Assembly (NCBI GenBank): GCA_951812615.1
Contig: CATOSU010000002.1
Coordinates: 620,001 to 684,000 of the forward strand
Length of the DNA stretch: 64,000 nt
Source: an uncultured Paracoccaceae bacterium
Lineage (GTDB): Bacteria; Pseudomonadota; Alphaproteobacteria; Rhodobacterales; Rhodobacteraceae
Direction of reading: 5' to 3'
Part shown: positions 33,345 to 41,991 of the stretch, piece by piece
Numbering within the stretch: the stretch's first letter is position 1
How the letters are laid out: every line of letters begins with the position of its first letter
Made by a program: the position numbers and the translations under genes
The notes under the pieces: generated by a model
What the model saw: only the letters and a program-made list of their open reading frames with translations
Database searches by the model: none
Told to the model about the DNA's origin: nothing

Positions 33345-34557
33345 TCTGGTCTTCTGCGTAATCCCGCAGGGTTTCCGCCTTCAATGAAGTGGCCTGCGCG
33401 GCCGCGTGGCCCGCATTGATCAACCGGTCAGTCAATTGTAGCGCCCATTGAAAATCGCCATCGGCACGCGCCTTGATTGCCGCCTGAAGGACCGCATCCG
33501 CGCCACCGGTGAGCGCGATGAAGCGGTTTGCTTCATCCTCCGGAGACAGGGCGCCCAATGATGTCGGGTTACCGTCAAACCAGCCCATCGTGCCAACGAA
33601 ATAGGCCCGTACGGCATAGTCGACCCGGCCGTAATATTCGCGAAGATGCGGTTTGGCGGCCAGGTCCTCAGGCAGTTTGACGCTATGTGCCAGCTGATCC
33701 ATGGTCATCCCGGCATCCATGCCATTACGGGTTTCAGTGACGATGTGGCGAATGGCGTCGCGGTAGTCGGTCAGCACGTCCCTGATCTGCTGGGCGCCGA
33801 TAACGGCCTTGGTGTGGCCCGGGGCAAGGATTTCCGGTTCGAAGGCCATGAGTTGATCCATCGTATCGGCCCAGGTGTCAAATTCGCGGTATTCGGTTCC
33901 GCGGATGGCATAGAGGTTGGGGAAGGAACGATAGAAATTGTCGCCCGAGAACAGGGCTTTCTTTTCCGGGTACCAGACCACCATGTGGTCGGGCGTTTCG
34001 CCGGGGGCCATCACCAGATCAAGTTCGATACCGCAGGTCGTGATACGTTCGCCGTCTTCGCCGATCTTGCGGGTGGGGGTCATGATGCCGGCTCCCATCC
34101 CCTTCAAAGGGCGATCCCCCGGCCCGACGCCGATGCCGATGATTTCGTCCGGATAGGACAATCCGATACCGAACTGGCGCTTGGTGCGGGCCTGCTGGGC
34201 CTTGACCGCGCGCGGGTGTGTGGTGGCTTCGATCAGGGGATCTTCGGAGGGTCTGGCGCTGGCCAGGATTTCAGGATTGCCGCCTGCTGCAAAGACACTC
34301 GCCCCGGAAACATGGTCACGATGGGCATGGGTCAGGATGATCGTTTTGACCGGCAGATCGGTAATCTTGCGAAACTCGGCCAGAACATTTTCGGCGGCAG
34401 TCGTAGTCTCGGTGGTATCGACGATGATCACCCCATCGTCGCCCACGATCATGTAGACGTTGGAGGCCGCAAATCCAAAGGCTTGGTAGACGTTGTCAGC
34501 AAGCTGTACCACGTTCTTCTGAAAGTACTCGGGATGATCATTTAATTCCGGATGCAT
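33280..34557 (-). CDS. Alkylsulfatase-like MBL-fold hydrolase (class III sulfatase type, short form)
   Basis: A 425-residue enzyme related to SdsA1/YjcS Zn-dependent alkylsulfatases. The MBL core has IILTHAHRDHVSGASVF, the ligand region MAPGETPDHMVVWYPEKKALFSGDNFY and NLYAIRGTEYREFDTWADTMD. The alkylsulfatase dimerisation domain follows (YYGRVDYAVRAYFVGTMGWFDGNPTSLGALSPEDEANRF and ADGDFQWALQLTDRLI). Compared with SdsA1 (about 650 residues) it lacks the signal peptide and the C-terminal SCP2-like domain, so it is probably cytoplasmic. It is divergent from the sulfatase-TRAP operon and shares an operator-bearing intergenic region with it. Confidence 0.85.
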   Translation of the reverse strand: MHPELNDHPEYFQKNVVQLADNVYQAFGFAASNVYMIVGDDGVIIVDTTETTTAAENVLAEFRKITDLPVKTIILTHAHRDHVSGASVFAAGGNPEILASARPSEDPLIEATTHPRAVKAQQARTKRQFGIGLSYPDEIIGIGVGPGDRPLKGMGAGIMTPTRKIGEDGERITTCGIELDLVMAPGETPDHMVVWYPEKKALFSGDNFYRSFPNLYAIRGTEYREFDTWADTMDQLMAFEPEILAPGHTKAVIGAQQIRDVLTDYRDAIRHIVTETRNGMDAGMTMDQLAHSVKLPEDLAAKPHLREYYGRVDYAVRAYFVGTMGWFDGNPTSLGALSPEDEANRFIALTGGADAVLQAAIKARADGDFQWALQLTDRLINAGHAAAQATSLKAETLRDYAEDQINCPTRHYYLQCAKELSASSD

Positions 34558-34690
34558 TTGCGGTTGCTCCTTCAGCTATGGGTCGGCGCCAGCCAGGATG
34601 GTGATCTCATGTGACCGTTTCTGCAGCGCGTCTGAACCGGCTGAGACCCGGTCGGCTTACATATTGGCACATTCACGACGTGGCACAAAC

Positions 34691-34698
34691 GGGATCCC
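34691..34698. promoter_or_regulatory. GntR-type operator 1 (GGGATCCC core)
   Basis: The core GGGATCCC occurs within CGGGATCCCA. Read on the minus strand it is preceded by TTGATTTT (34706-34699), the same spacing as at the other sites, so it fits a promoter for the alkylsulfatase-like gene. Confidence 0.6.
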
Positions 34699-34738
34699 AA
34701 AATCAAGCAAAAAGGCGCTTCAGCGCTTCTTTCTTCTA

Positions 34739-34767
34739 TTGACATTGATTTGGGATCCTAATTGTGC
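34739..34767 (+). promoter_or_regulatory. Promoter with operator 2 in its spacer
   Basis: A -35 TTGACA (34739-34744) is followed by TTGATTTGGGATCCTAA (34745-34761), which contains the operator TTTGGGATCC with one arm mismatched. The -10 is weak (around TTGTGC, 34762-34767). A regulator bound here would block RNA polymerase, consistent with repression of the sulfatase-TAXI operon. Confidence 0.6.
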
Positions 34768-35032
34768 AATATGAACACACGCATCCGATTCATGGAGTGG
34801 GTACCTCACATTTGAGAGTGACCTCAGGCATGACCCGCCCGGACCCGGCTTGCGCGTTGAACACCGCTCAAACAGGAGCCAAAGGGGAAGGATGTTTACA
34901 GCATGCGGAATATGCCTGCATCAAAGCGACCCGGCAAAGTTGCGGTGTCGGGGCGCTGCGCCCGGGCTGAAGCGGTCGCTAACCGGCTTGAAATCGCCCG
35001 TTATCTCAAGTGTTCGTGGAGATAGTCGGTAA

Positions 35033-36715
35033 ATGACACGCAAAAACATCCTGTTCATCATGTGCGACCAGCTGAGGTTCGATTATCTCGGCTGCACAGG
35101 CCACCCAACGATCAAGACCCCTAACATCGATGCGCTGGCAGCGCGCGGCGTCCGGTTCTCCAACGCCTATTGCCAATCGCCGATTTGCGGCCCGTCGCGC
35201 ATGAGCACCTATACGGGACGGTACGTGTCGTCGCATGGATCTCAGTCGAACTTTGCGCCGCTGCGTATCGGCGAAAGGAATATCGGGCATCATCTGAACC
35301 GGCTCGGCATGCGCACCGTTCTGGTGGGCAAAACGCACATGAAGGCCGATACGGAAGGCATGGAGCGGCTTGGGGTCGATCCCGAGAGCGAAATCGGCGT
35401 GTATCATGCCCAGGCCGGTTTTGAACCTTATGAGCGTGACGACGGCGTTCATCCGGACACCATGGTACGGCCCGGTCTGGCCTATAACGAGTTCCTGAGA
35501 TCGAAAGGCTACGACGACGAAAACTCATGGCATTGGGCCGCCAATGCAGTCGACACCGGCAAGGGCACCCGGTCCGGGTTTTTCAATGACCGGGTCGATC
35601 TGCCGGCCAGGGTTACGGACGAGGAGTCCGAGACACCCTATATGACGCGGCGCGCAATGGATTTTCTTGCCGAGGATGACGGCGAAACACCGTGGCTGCT
35701 GCACCTGTCTTATATCAAGCCGCATTGGCCCTACGTGGCGCCTGCACCCTACAACAACATGTACTCGTCCAAGGACGTCGTTCCGGCGGTCAAGTCCGAT
35801 GCCGAGCTGAATGACCCGAATCCGCTCGTAAAACACTTCATCGACCGGGTCGCAGGAAAGACGTTTGGCAGGGATGAGGCCCGCGAAACAGTCATTCCGG
35901 TTTACATGGGCCTGATCAGCCAGATCGACGATCAGTTGGGGATCCTGTTCGAATTCATGGAAAAGCGGGGACTGCTCGACGACACCATGATCGTTTTCAC
36001 GTCGGATCACGGTGACTATCTGGGTGATCACTGGATGGGCGACAAGGATTACTTCCACGATCCTTCGGTGAAGATCCCGCTGATCGTGGTGGACCCTGAC
36101 AAACGCGCCGACGCAACCCGGGGGACCGTCGACGCATCAGTGGTGGAGTCTATCGATCTGCTCCCGACGTTCATCGATTATCAAGGCGGCGAGCAGTTCC
36201 ACAACATTCTGGACGGGCGATCCCTGATGCCGAAAATCCGCGGCGAGAAGGTCGCGTGGCGGGATTTTGTAATCAGCGAATATGATTATTCCTGTCAGGT
36301 CTTCCGCCCCGAAACCGGCAGGATGCCGCTGGATTGTCAATCCTTTATGGTGGCCACGGAAGACTGGAAATTCGTGCACGCGCCGGGGTACCCGCCGGTG
36401 CTGTTCGATCTGGCGGAAGACCCCGATGAACTGATCGATCTCGGGCGCAGCCCGGACCATGCAGATATTCGCCAGGACATGTTCAACCGGTTGGCCGGGT
36501 GGGCGCTGCAATACCGCCAGCGCGAAACCTGGAGCGAGGCGCACAACGTCAAGATGACCGGAATGGAGGAACAGTTGGGGGTGCTGATTGGATATTGGGA
36601 CGAACACGACGCCGCGCAACTGGATCAAGAGATCGTGCCCCATAACCGGCCGTCCGCAGCAAAGGGGACCAAGCCGGGCTTGTCACCACAGACAAACCCA
36701 GCCCGCGCTTCGTAA
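35033..36715 (+). CDS. Sulfatase / phosphonate monoester hydrolase family enzyme
   Basis: A 560-residue type I sulfatase-fold enzyme (alkaline phosphatase superfamily). The formylglycine signature is ICGPSRMSTYTGRY with the modifiable Cys52 (C-x-P-S-R). Metal-ligand regions are ILFIMCDQLRFDYLG at the N-terminus and VFTSDHGDYLGDHWMGDKDYFHDPS near residue 322. The opening and spacing resemble phosphonate monoester hydrolases and related promiscuous sulfatases, so the substrate could be a sulfate ester or a phosphodiester. There is no signal peptide, so it acts in the cytoplasm. It needs a formylglycine-generating enzyme, which is not in this window. The neighbours (TAXI TRAP, TauE/SafE) favour an organosulfate. 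Confidence 0.88.
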   Translation: MTRKNILFIMCDQLRFDYLGCTGHPTIKTPNIDALAARGVRFSNAYCQSPICGPSRMSTYTGRYVSSHGSQSNFAPLRIGERNIGHHLNRLGMRTVLVGKTHMKADTEGMERLGVDPESEIGVYHAQAGFEPYERDDGVHPDTMVRPGLAYNEFLRSKGYDDENSWHWAANAVDTGKGTRSGFFNDRVDLPARVTDEESETPYMTRRAMDFLAEDDGETPWLLHLSYIKPHWPYVAPAPYNNMYSSKDVVPAVKSDAELNDPNPLVKHFIDRVAGKTFGRDEARETVIPVYMGLISQIDDQLGILFEFMEKRGLLDDTMIVFTSDHGDYLGDHWMGDKDYFHDPSVKIPLIVVDPDKRADATRGTVDASVVESIDLLPTFIDYQGGEQFHNILDGRSLMPKIRGEKVAWRDFVISEYDYSCQVFRPETGRMPLDCQSFMVATEDWKFVHAPGYPPVLFDLAEDPDELIDLGRSPDHADIRQDMFNRLAGWALQYRQRETWSEAHNVKMTGMEEQLGVLIGYWDEHDAAQLDQEIVPHNRPSAAKGTKPGLSPQTNPARAS

Positions 36716-36747
36716 CAACGCAGCAAGAAAATCCAAGGGAGATGAAA

Positions 36748-37797
36748 ATGCCAACACTCAATAAATTCACGATGTTTGCCGCCGTATTTGGGCTTTGCGC
36801 CTCCACGGCCTCGGCACAGGCCATCCTGACCGCCGAAACCGGCCCTCCGGGCACGGTTCCGTTCACAGCCATGACGGCGCTTGCCGAAGCGGCGACCGCA
36901 GCCAACGTGGCTGATTTTCAGGTTGCGGACAGCCAGACGCTGACCAATTCGATCCAGAACGTCGCCGAGGGCAAGACTGATGTATCAGACGCGCCGCTGA
37001 TCCTGACATTCCTGATGTCCAGGGGCGCCGGACCCTATGCAAGCCTGGGCAAGGAACAGGGCGCAGCGCTGGCCGGGAATCTGCGGGCTCTGTACACGAT
37101 GAACTACGGCGGGTTCGGCCTTTATGCCTACAACAGCGCCAGCGTCAAAGGCTGGGATACCGTCAAGGGCAAGACCATCCTGAACGGCCCCCCGCGTGGC
37201 GCGGCACTGACCAACAGCCGCGGGATCCTGACCTTGGTAAGCGGCGCCGACGACGGTCGGGACTACAAGGGAATTCAGGTGAACTGGGGGCAGATGCCCA
37301 AAACCATTTCCGATGGGTCAGCCGACGGCATGATGTTGCCCGTGACCTTTCCGGACAATCGCATCACCCGGTCTCTGGCGGCCGGTGACATGACCCTGTG
37401 GTCCATTCCCAAAGACGCTTGGGAAGGCGAAGGCATGCAGAAATACATCAAGAGCCCGGGAACGGGCGGGCTGGTGTTCGAACTGAGCGATCTGCAGCCG
37501 CAGAATGGCCTGACCATCGTGAGCGAAGACGGTATCTGGCGCAGCCCGACCACCATTGCAGCTCAGGTCGTGCACAAGGACATGGACTTCGAAACCGCAA
37601 AGGCCCTGACGGCAACGATGCTTGCCAACAAGGAAATCTACTATGCCAAGGCCAAGTTCATGGCCACGACCAATATCGGTGAAACTGACGTCTCGAAATC
37701 GGGCCTCTGCGGGGCGGTGCCGCTCAAGTATCACCCGGGGTCGATCGCGGCGTTCGAGGAAGCGGGCCTTGCTGTCCCCGACTGCGCAAAGCCGTAG
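36748..37797 (+). CDS. TAXI-family TRAP transporter solute-binding protein
   Basis: A 349-residue periplasmic binding protein with a signal peptide (about residues 1-24, ending ASTASAQA). The TAXI-type core contains TAETGPPGTVPFTAMTALAEAA, GKTDVSDAPL and GGFGLYAYNSASVKGWDTVKGKT. The ATG at 36748 is chosen because AAGGGAG (36735-36741) lies 6 nt upstream; an ATG at 36742 abuts that site. It works with the fused TRAP permease downstream. TAXI systems take up dicarboxylates and other organic anions; the ligand here is unknown. Confidence 0.88.
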   Translation: MPTLNKFTMFAAVFGLCASTASAQAILTAETGPPGTVPFTAMTALAEAATAANVADFQVADSQTLTNSIQNVAEGKTDVSDAPLILTFLMSRGAGPYASLGKEQGAALAGNLRALYTMNYGGFGLYAYNSASVKGWDTVKGKTILNGPPRGAALTNSRGILTLVSGADDGRDYKGIQVNWGQMPKTISDGSADGMMLPVTFPDNRITRSLAAGDMTLWSIPKDAWEGEGMQKYIKSPGTGGLVFELSDLQPQNGLTIVSEDGIWRSPTTIAAQVVHKDMDFETAKALTATMLANKEIYYAKAKFMATTNIGETDVSKSGLCGAVPLKYHPGSIAAFEEAGLAVPDCAKP

Positions 37798-37826
37798 TCA
37801 CAGGACATCAGGACCCAACAAAAACA

Positions 37827-37851
37827 GGGGTCGCGGCCAATTCGCGACCCC
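37827..37851 (+). promoter_or_regulatory. Stem-loop between binding protein and permease genes
   Basis: A perfect 9-bp stem GGGGTCGCG / CGCGACCCC with a 7-nt loop lies in the 82-nt gap. There is no strong U run after it. The position suggests an attenuator or mRNA 3'-end stabiliser that raises binding-protein expression over permease. Confidence 0.6.
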
Positions 37852-37879
37852 GATTTGCATACACAGTCAGGAATAGTCG

Positions 37880-40258
37880 ATGTCCGAACAGGCAAACGCG
37901 ATCGCCAAGCCCAAGAGTGCTGTTGTCTGGTTGGTTTACTGGCTGGCTGTGATCTTTGTGGTGATCGGGATGATCAACGCAATGCCGGGAATTCCCGGGC
38001 TCGATCAGCTTGCCAAGAACATTGTCGGAAACGACAATTTCGTTATCCGGAAATTCCCATTTGAATACTATTACCCTATGGCCTTCGCCCTCATGATGCT
38101 GATCGTCGGCTTGCATCATTCGTTGTGGCGGGCCTGGTCTCACAAGGGCATTTGGCGCCGGCGGTTTGGCCTGTTCATGGACGTCGCGCTGGTGCTGATG
38201 GCCCTGACAATCTCGGTTACCTATCTGGTCGAAATCGACTCGGTCTGCGTGATCGACCAGCTAAGCGGTGAACGCGCGCGCCTGATCGCGGAAAGCTTGC
38301 AGATTGAAAAGGAAAATGCGGAGTTGTTCGGTCTGCCTGAACCGACATCAGTGGACGACCCGAAATGTGTCGCCACAACGGGCGGTTGGCTGGTCCTGAT
38401 CGTCGGTCTCGCGATCATCGTGTTCCTTGCCTACAACGTGCGCGTCTGGGGTCTGCCGCTGGTGATCGTGGCGATCATCGTGGCCGCCTATGCCATCATC
38501 ACCGTGCTGGTCTGGTATTTCTATGGCGTCGAAGACATCAACAAGTATTTCGTGACCAAGATCGGGGGCGAACCGCGATTGCTGTCCGATGGCAGGCCAC
38601 GTGTGCACGACATTCTGACCAACAACGCGTCCGGCCTCCTGGGCCGTTTTATGGACATCATCCTGAACGAGATCTTCCCTTATCTGATCCTCGGCGCCCT
38701 GTTCGGTGCGTCTGCCGGGGGCAAGTCGCTGATCAAGGTCGCGTTTCGCTGGACCCGGCACTTGCGCGGCGGCCCGGCGCATGCCGCCATCGTTTCATCT
38801 GCCATGTTCGGAACAATCTCGGGCGGGCCGATTGTGAATGTTCTGTCGACCGGCGTTCTGACGATACCGATGATGATCAAACGCGGGTTTTCCAAGGTGT
38901 TTGCCGGGGGAATGGAGGCTGCTGCATCCTCTGGCGGGTCGATCATGCCACCGGTCATGGGCGTGGCCGCCTTTGTTTTGGCGGCCCTTACCGGGGTTCC
39001 CTATAACGAGGTGATCATCGCTGCGGCCCTGCCGGCGCTGGCCTATTTCGTTTGCCTGTTTCTGTCGGTGGTCTTTCAGGCCCGCAAGCAGAAGATCCAG
39101 GCCATTGGCGAACTGACCGACGACATGCACATGGTGCGGCAGGACATTTTCAACCTTGTTATGATCTTCCTGCCCATTCTGATCATTCTGTTCCTTCTGT
39201 TGACCAGCAAGGAAAATGTCGGCTGCGGCGCATTCGGCTGGCTTCTGGGGGCAGAACGCGTTTTCACCGAAGGCGGCAATTGTCAGGTTCAAAGCCTGCC
39301 GTGGCTTCTCCAACTCATCCAGAACGCCGCCGGCGATGCCGGAAGTGCGGGTTGGTGGGCGGTGATTGTCCTTTGCTTCACCTTGTTTCTGGACCCGGAA
39401 ATGCGCGCCAAGCCCAGCAAGCTTCTGGATTCCTTTTCCGAAGCCGGGGTTCTGATTGCGACGCTTTACCTGATGTTTCTTGCGGTTTCGATTATCGATT
39501 TCTGCCTGAAATTCACCGGCATGCCCTTCTTTATCTCGCTGGACGTGCTGCAATGGCTGCAGAGCATGAACCTCGGTGCGGGCGGTTCAACGATGTTCCA
39601 GATGTTCGCCTTGTTTGTCACCATGCTTCTGGCCGTTCTGCTGGGGATGGGGATGCCCGCGGTGCCGGCCTATATCAACGTTGCTCTTCTGATGGGGCCG
39701 GTTTTGGCCGGTCTTGGTATATCGGTCTTTGCCGCCAACATGTTCATCTTCTATTTCGCGGTTGCTTCGGCCATCACGCCACCGGTCGCTCTTGCGGCCT
39801 TCGCGGCGGCCTCGATCACAAAGGCCGAGCCGATGCGAACCGGGTTCTCGGCTGTCAAAGTCGGGATTGTCATGTTCGTCATCCCGTTCGTGTTTGCCCT
39901 CTACCCCGAAATCCTGCTGATCGAAGCCGCGGTCATCGATCCGGGCTCTGCCGACGGAAGCGAAATCGAATACCTGCCCGGCTACGACGGGCAGGTGTAT
40001 TGGGTCCAGCTTTCCTGGCTGCTTTTCCGCTTGCTGGTTGCGCTCTATCTTCTGGCAAGCGCGCTGGCCCGCTTCGATCACGCAAAGCTATCCTACTGGG
40101 ACTGCGCCCTGCGCCTGGTGTTGGCGGCGCTGCTTTTGGCGGCAGGTCCGGCAGTCCATGGCCTTGCGCTGGCGGGAAGCGGCGTCTGGCTGGCGCTGCA
40201 CTACTACCTCAGACGTGATCAGGACACGCCCCCGGAAAACCTATCGACAAGTTCATGA
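37880..40258 (+). CDS. TRAP transporter fused permease (DctQM type, TAXI partner)
   Basis: A 792-residue integral membrane protein. The N-terminal ~200 residues hold four helices equivalent to the small DctQ subunit, and the rest is the large DctM subunit with ~12 helices. Recognisable DctM segments are HAAIVSSAMFGTISGGPIVNVLSTG, AAASSGGSIMPPVMGVAAFVLA, LGMGMPAVPAYINVALL and FIFYFAVASAITPPVALAAFAAAS. Fusion of Q and M is typical for TAXI-TRAP systems. It uses the Na+ gradient to drive uptake with the upstream binding protein. Confidence 0.93.
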   Translation: MSEQANAIAKPKSAVVWLVYWLAVIFVVIGMINAMPGIPGLDQLAKNIVGNDNFVIRKFPFEYYYPMAFALMMLIVGLHHSLWRAWSHKGIWRRRFGLFMDVALVLMALTISVTYLVEIDSVCVIDQLSGERARLIAESLQIEKENAELFGLPEPTSVDDPKCVATTGGWLVLIVGLAIIVFLAYNVRVWGLPLVIVAIIVAAYAIITVLVWYFYGVEDINKYFVTKIGGEPRLLSDGRPRVHDILTNNASGLLGRFMDIILNEIFPYLILGALFGASAGGKSLIKVAFRWTRHLRGGPAHAAIVSSAMFGTISGGPIVNVLSTGVLTIPMMIKRGFSKVFAGGMEAAASSGGSIMPPVMGVAAFVLAALTGVPYNEVIIAAALPALAYFVCLFLSVVFQARKQKIQAIGELTDDMHMVRQDIFNLVMIFLPILIILFLLLTSKENVGCGAFGWLLGAERVFTEGGNCQVQSLPWLLQLIQNAAGDAGSAGWWAVIVLCFTLFLDPEMRAKPSKLLDSFSEAGVLIATLYLMFLAVSIIDFCLKFTGMPFFISLDVLQWLQSMNLGAGGSTMFQMFALFVTMLLAVLLGMGMPAVPAYINVALLMGPVLAGLGISVFAANMFIFYFAVASAITPPVALAAFAAASITKAEPMRTGFSAVKVGIVMFVIPFVFALYPEILLIEAAVIDPGSADGSEIEYLPGYDGQVYWVQLSWLLFRLLVALYLLASALARFDHAKLSYWDCALRLVLAALLLAAGPAVHGLALAGSGVWLALHYYLRRDQDTPPENLSTSS

Positions 40259-40264
40259 GCATCA

Positions 40265-41005
40265 GTGCCGCCAGTGGTCGATAACGCGCTGATCATCATA
40301 ACACTTGGCAGTTTCGCCGCTTCATTCGTCAACGCGGCGTTTGCCACGGGCGGTGTTTACATCATGCTGATCGCGAGCGTGTCGGTTTTGCCAATTTCCG
40401 CGGCCGTACCGCTGCAATCTGCGTTTGCCGCCGCGTCGCTATCGGCGCGCATCTATTACTTCTGGGAAAACATCGACTGGCGCATCGTGCGGGTTTTCGT
40501 TCTGGGGTGCCTTTTCGGCGTTTACTTCGGCACCCGGACCTTTGTCGTACTGCCGGAGGCCGCCATCTCGATTTTGTTGGGCATCGTTCTTCTGGTCCTC
40601 ATCTGGCTGCCCAAAGGTTTCATCAGGCGACCGGTCAAGCATCCGTTCTTTTTTGTCGGGATCGCGCACAGCTTTCTGGGTGCGATGTTTGGGGTGGGCG
40701 GTGTGCTGCAGCCTTTCCTGCTGCGTACCGACCTGCTCAAGCTACAAGTTACCGGAACGCTGGCGGCCTGTCTTCTGACACTCGATGTCATGAAGGTGAC
40801 AGGTTATGTCAGCTTTGGCTTCAGCTATTTCGACTATGTCCCGCATATCATCGGTGCCACGATAGCGGGATTTGCCGGAACATGGGTCGGCAAACACGTG
40901 ACGCACCATGTATCCGAGGCACTCTTTCGTCGGGTTTTCAGAGTTTTGGTTTCTATCGTGGCGCTGCGCCTGATCTACAAGGGCTGGGCACTGGCGGTGG
41001 CCTGA
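40265..41005 (+). CDS. TauE/SafE family anion permease (probable sulfite/organosulfonate exporter)
   Basis: A 246-residue integral membrane protein with about eight hydrophobic segments. The family features are ASFVNAAFATGGVYIMLIASVSVLPISAAVPLQS and FFFVGIAHSFLGAMFGVGGVLQPFLLR, an internal repeat with conserved Gly and Pro. The start is GTG at 40265, 6 nt after the permease stop, so it is coupled. TauE/SafE proteins export sulfite, sulfoacetate or related anions; next to two sulfatase-type genes it may dispose of inorganic sulfur oxyanions or a coupled metabolite. Confidence 0.85.
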   Translation: MPPVVDNALIIITLGSFAASFVNAAFATGGVYIMLIASVSVLPISAAVPLQSAFAAASLSARIYYFWENIDWRIVRVFVLGCLFGVYFGTRTFVVLPEAAISILLGIVLLVLIWLPKGFIRRPVKHPFFFVGIAHSFLGAMFGVGGVLQPFLLRTDLLKLQVTGTLAACLLTLDVMKVTGYVSFGFSYFDYVPHIIGATIAGFAGTWVGKHVTHHVSEALFRRVFRVLVSIVALRLIYKGWALAVA

Positions 41006-41007
41006 GG

Positions 41008-41766
41008 CTACCCGCTAAACGTCACCGGTTCGGCACCCGAATAGGCAATCAGATCGGCAACGGTCAGGCTGTCATCCTTGCGCTCGAATGTTCGAATGTA
41101 GTCGACCATTGTGTGGGAGTGCTCGCGCATCATGCCTTCGGCGCGTACTGCATCGCCCTTTTCAATGGCCTCGAAGATGACCTGATGTTGCGCGTTTCCC
41201 AAACGCAAACGGAACAGGGCGCGTTCCATATGATCCTGAGTTTCGCTGGTGGAGCGGTCAAAGACCATCGACCCGGCCGCCAGCATTGGCAGGTGACTGA
41301 TCTGCTCGCAGGTGAAGCTGACATAGTCGTTGCCGCATGCGGTCAGAATGGTCGAATGAAAGATCTTGTTGGCAGCCTGCGCTTCGCGCCGGGCGGCGTC
41401 GCCCAGATTGCCGGCATCCAAAACCGCGTTGATGTTTTCGATCGCCCGGGCCATGTGCGGCAAACTCTGCGCGCGCGTTTCAGACTGGGCCATCAACCGC
41501 GCGGCAAGGCTTTCGAGGTGACCACGCACCTGAACGGCCTGCAGAATGTCGTCAACTGTCGGGCTGTAGATGATGTAACCGCGCCCTTCGCCCCGGCGAA
41601 TGATGCGTTCGCGTTCCAGCAACCGCAGAGCCAGCCGTATCGGCGTGCGTGACACTTCGTAAATGTCACAAAGCCGCGCTTCGGACAGGCGTTCTCCCTC
41701 CTCGAAGACACCCATGATGATGTCTTGTCGGATTCGGGCTGCGAGTTCGGTGTCTATGGACTCCAT
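41008..41766 (-). CDS. GntR-family transcriptional regulator (FCD/FadR subfamily), predicted cluster regulator
   Basis: A 252-residue regulator with an N-terminal winged helix-turn-helix (IRQDIIMGVFEEGERLSEARLCDIYEVSRTPIRLALRLLERE) and a C-terminal all-helical FCD ligand domain. FCD metal or ligand residues are suggested by KIFHSTIL and MMREHSHTMVDYI. The start at 41766 is preferred over an ATG at 41784, because the latter overlaps the operator and lies upstream of the predicted transcription start. The gene sits between the two transporter operons and faces away from the DctP operon. It probably represses both operons and itself until an intermediate binds. Confidence 0.88.
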   Translation of the reverse strand: MESIDTELAARIRQDIIMGVFEEGERLSEARLCDIYEVSRTPIRLALRLLERERIIRRGEGRGYIIYSPTVDDILQAVQVRGHLESLAARLMAQSETRAQSLPHMARAIENINAVLDAGNLGDAARREAQAANKIFHSTILTACGNDYVSFTCEQISHLPMLAAGSMVFDRSTSETQDHMERALFRLRLGNAQHQVIFEAIEKGDAVRAEGMMREHSHTMVDYIRTFERKDDSLTVADLIAYSGAEPVTFSG

Positions 41767-41770
41767 GCCT

Positions 41771-41800
41771 CTATGTTCACGCATGGGATCCCAAAGTCAA
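41771..41800 (-). promoter_or_regulatory. gntR promoter with operator 3 (autoregulation)
   Basis: On the minus strand, TTGACT (41800-41795) is followed by TTGGGATCCC and then ACATAG (41776-41771), an 18-bp spacer. The operator TGGGATCCCA (41784-41793) lies in the spacer. The predicted transcription start falls at about the ATG of 41766, so the transcript may have almost no leader. Confidence 0.6.
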
Positions 41801-41900
41801 GTTCGGCCGGAAAATCAACCAAATCCCCGCGCAGGGTGGAGAGAATTGCCCGAAAAGCACGCAGGATGACAAAGTTCCGCTTTCGCAGGCAATATGCAGC

Positions 41901-41928
41901 TTGATTTGGGATCCCAAAGTGATATTCA
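41901..41928 (+). promoter_or_regulatory. dctP-operon promoter with operator 4 (perfect 14-bp palindrome)
   Basis: TTGATT (41901-41906), a 16-bp spacer and TATTCA (41923-41928). The perfect palindrome TTTGGGATCCCAAA (41905-41918) overlaps the -35 and spacer. This is the best copy of the motif in the window. Confidence 0.7.
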
Positions 41929-41981
41929 ATGGAAAGAGACTCGAGTCGAGTCGGTAAATGCGAAAGCCTCTGCTGGGAAAT

Positions 41982-41991
41982 TGGGATCCCA
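41982..41991. promoter_or_regulatory. GntR-type operator 5, downstream of the dctP promoter
   Basis: TGGGATCCCA (41982-41991) lies about 75 bp after operator 4 and 37 nt before the dctP start. The spacing is close to seven helical turns, so a looped complex or roadblock with operator 4 is possible. Confidence 0.6.

Larger units (their letters stand above)
34558..35032. promoter_or_regulatory. Divergent regulatory region with two GGGATCCC-type operators
   Basis: A 475-bp region between the alkylsulfatase-like and sulfatase genes. It holds two copies of the palindrome shared with the GntR region (see separate entries) and a perfect -35 TTGACA at 34739-34744 pointing right. About 270 nt of apparent leader precede the sulfatase start. 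Short open frames here have no coding support. Confidence 0.7.

Noticed and set aside
34764-34970. Small open frame in the sulfatase leader
   Set aside because: It has no ribosome site at its start and no protein-like features, and it overlaps the predicted promoter.
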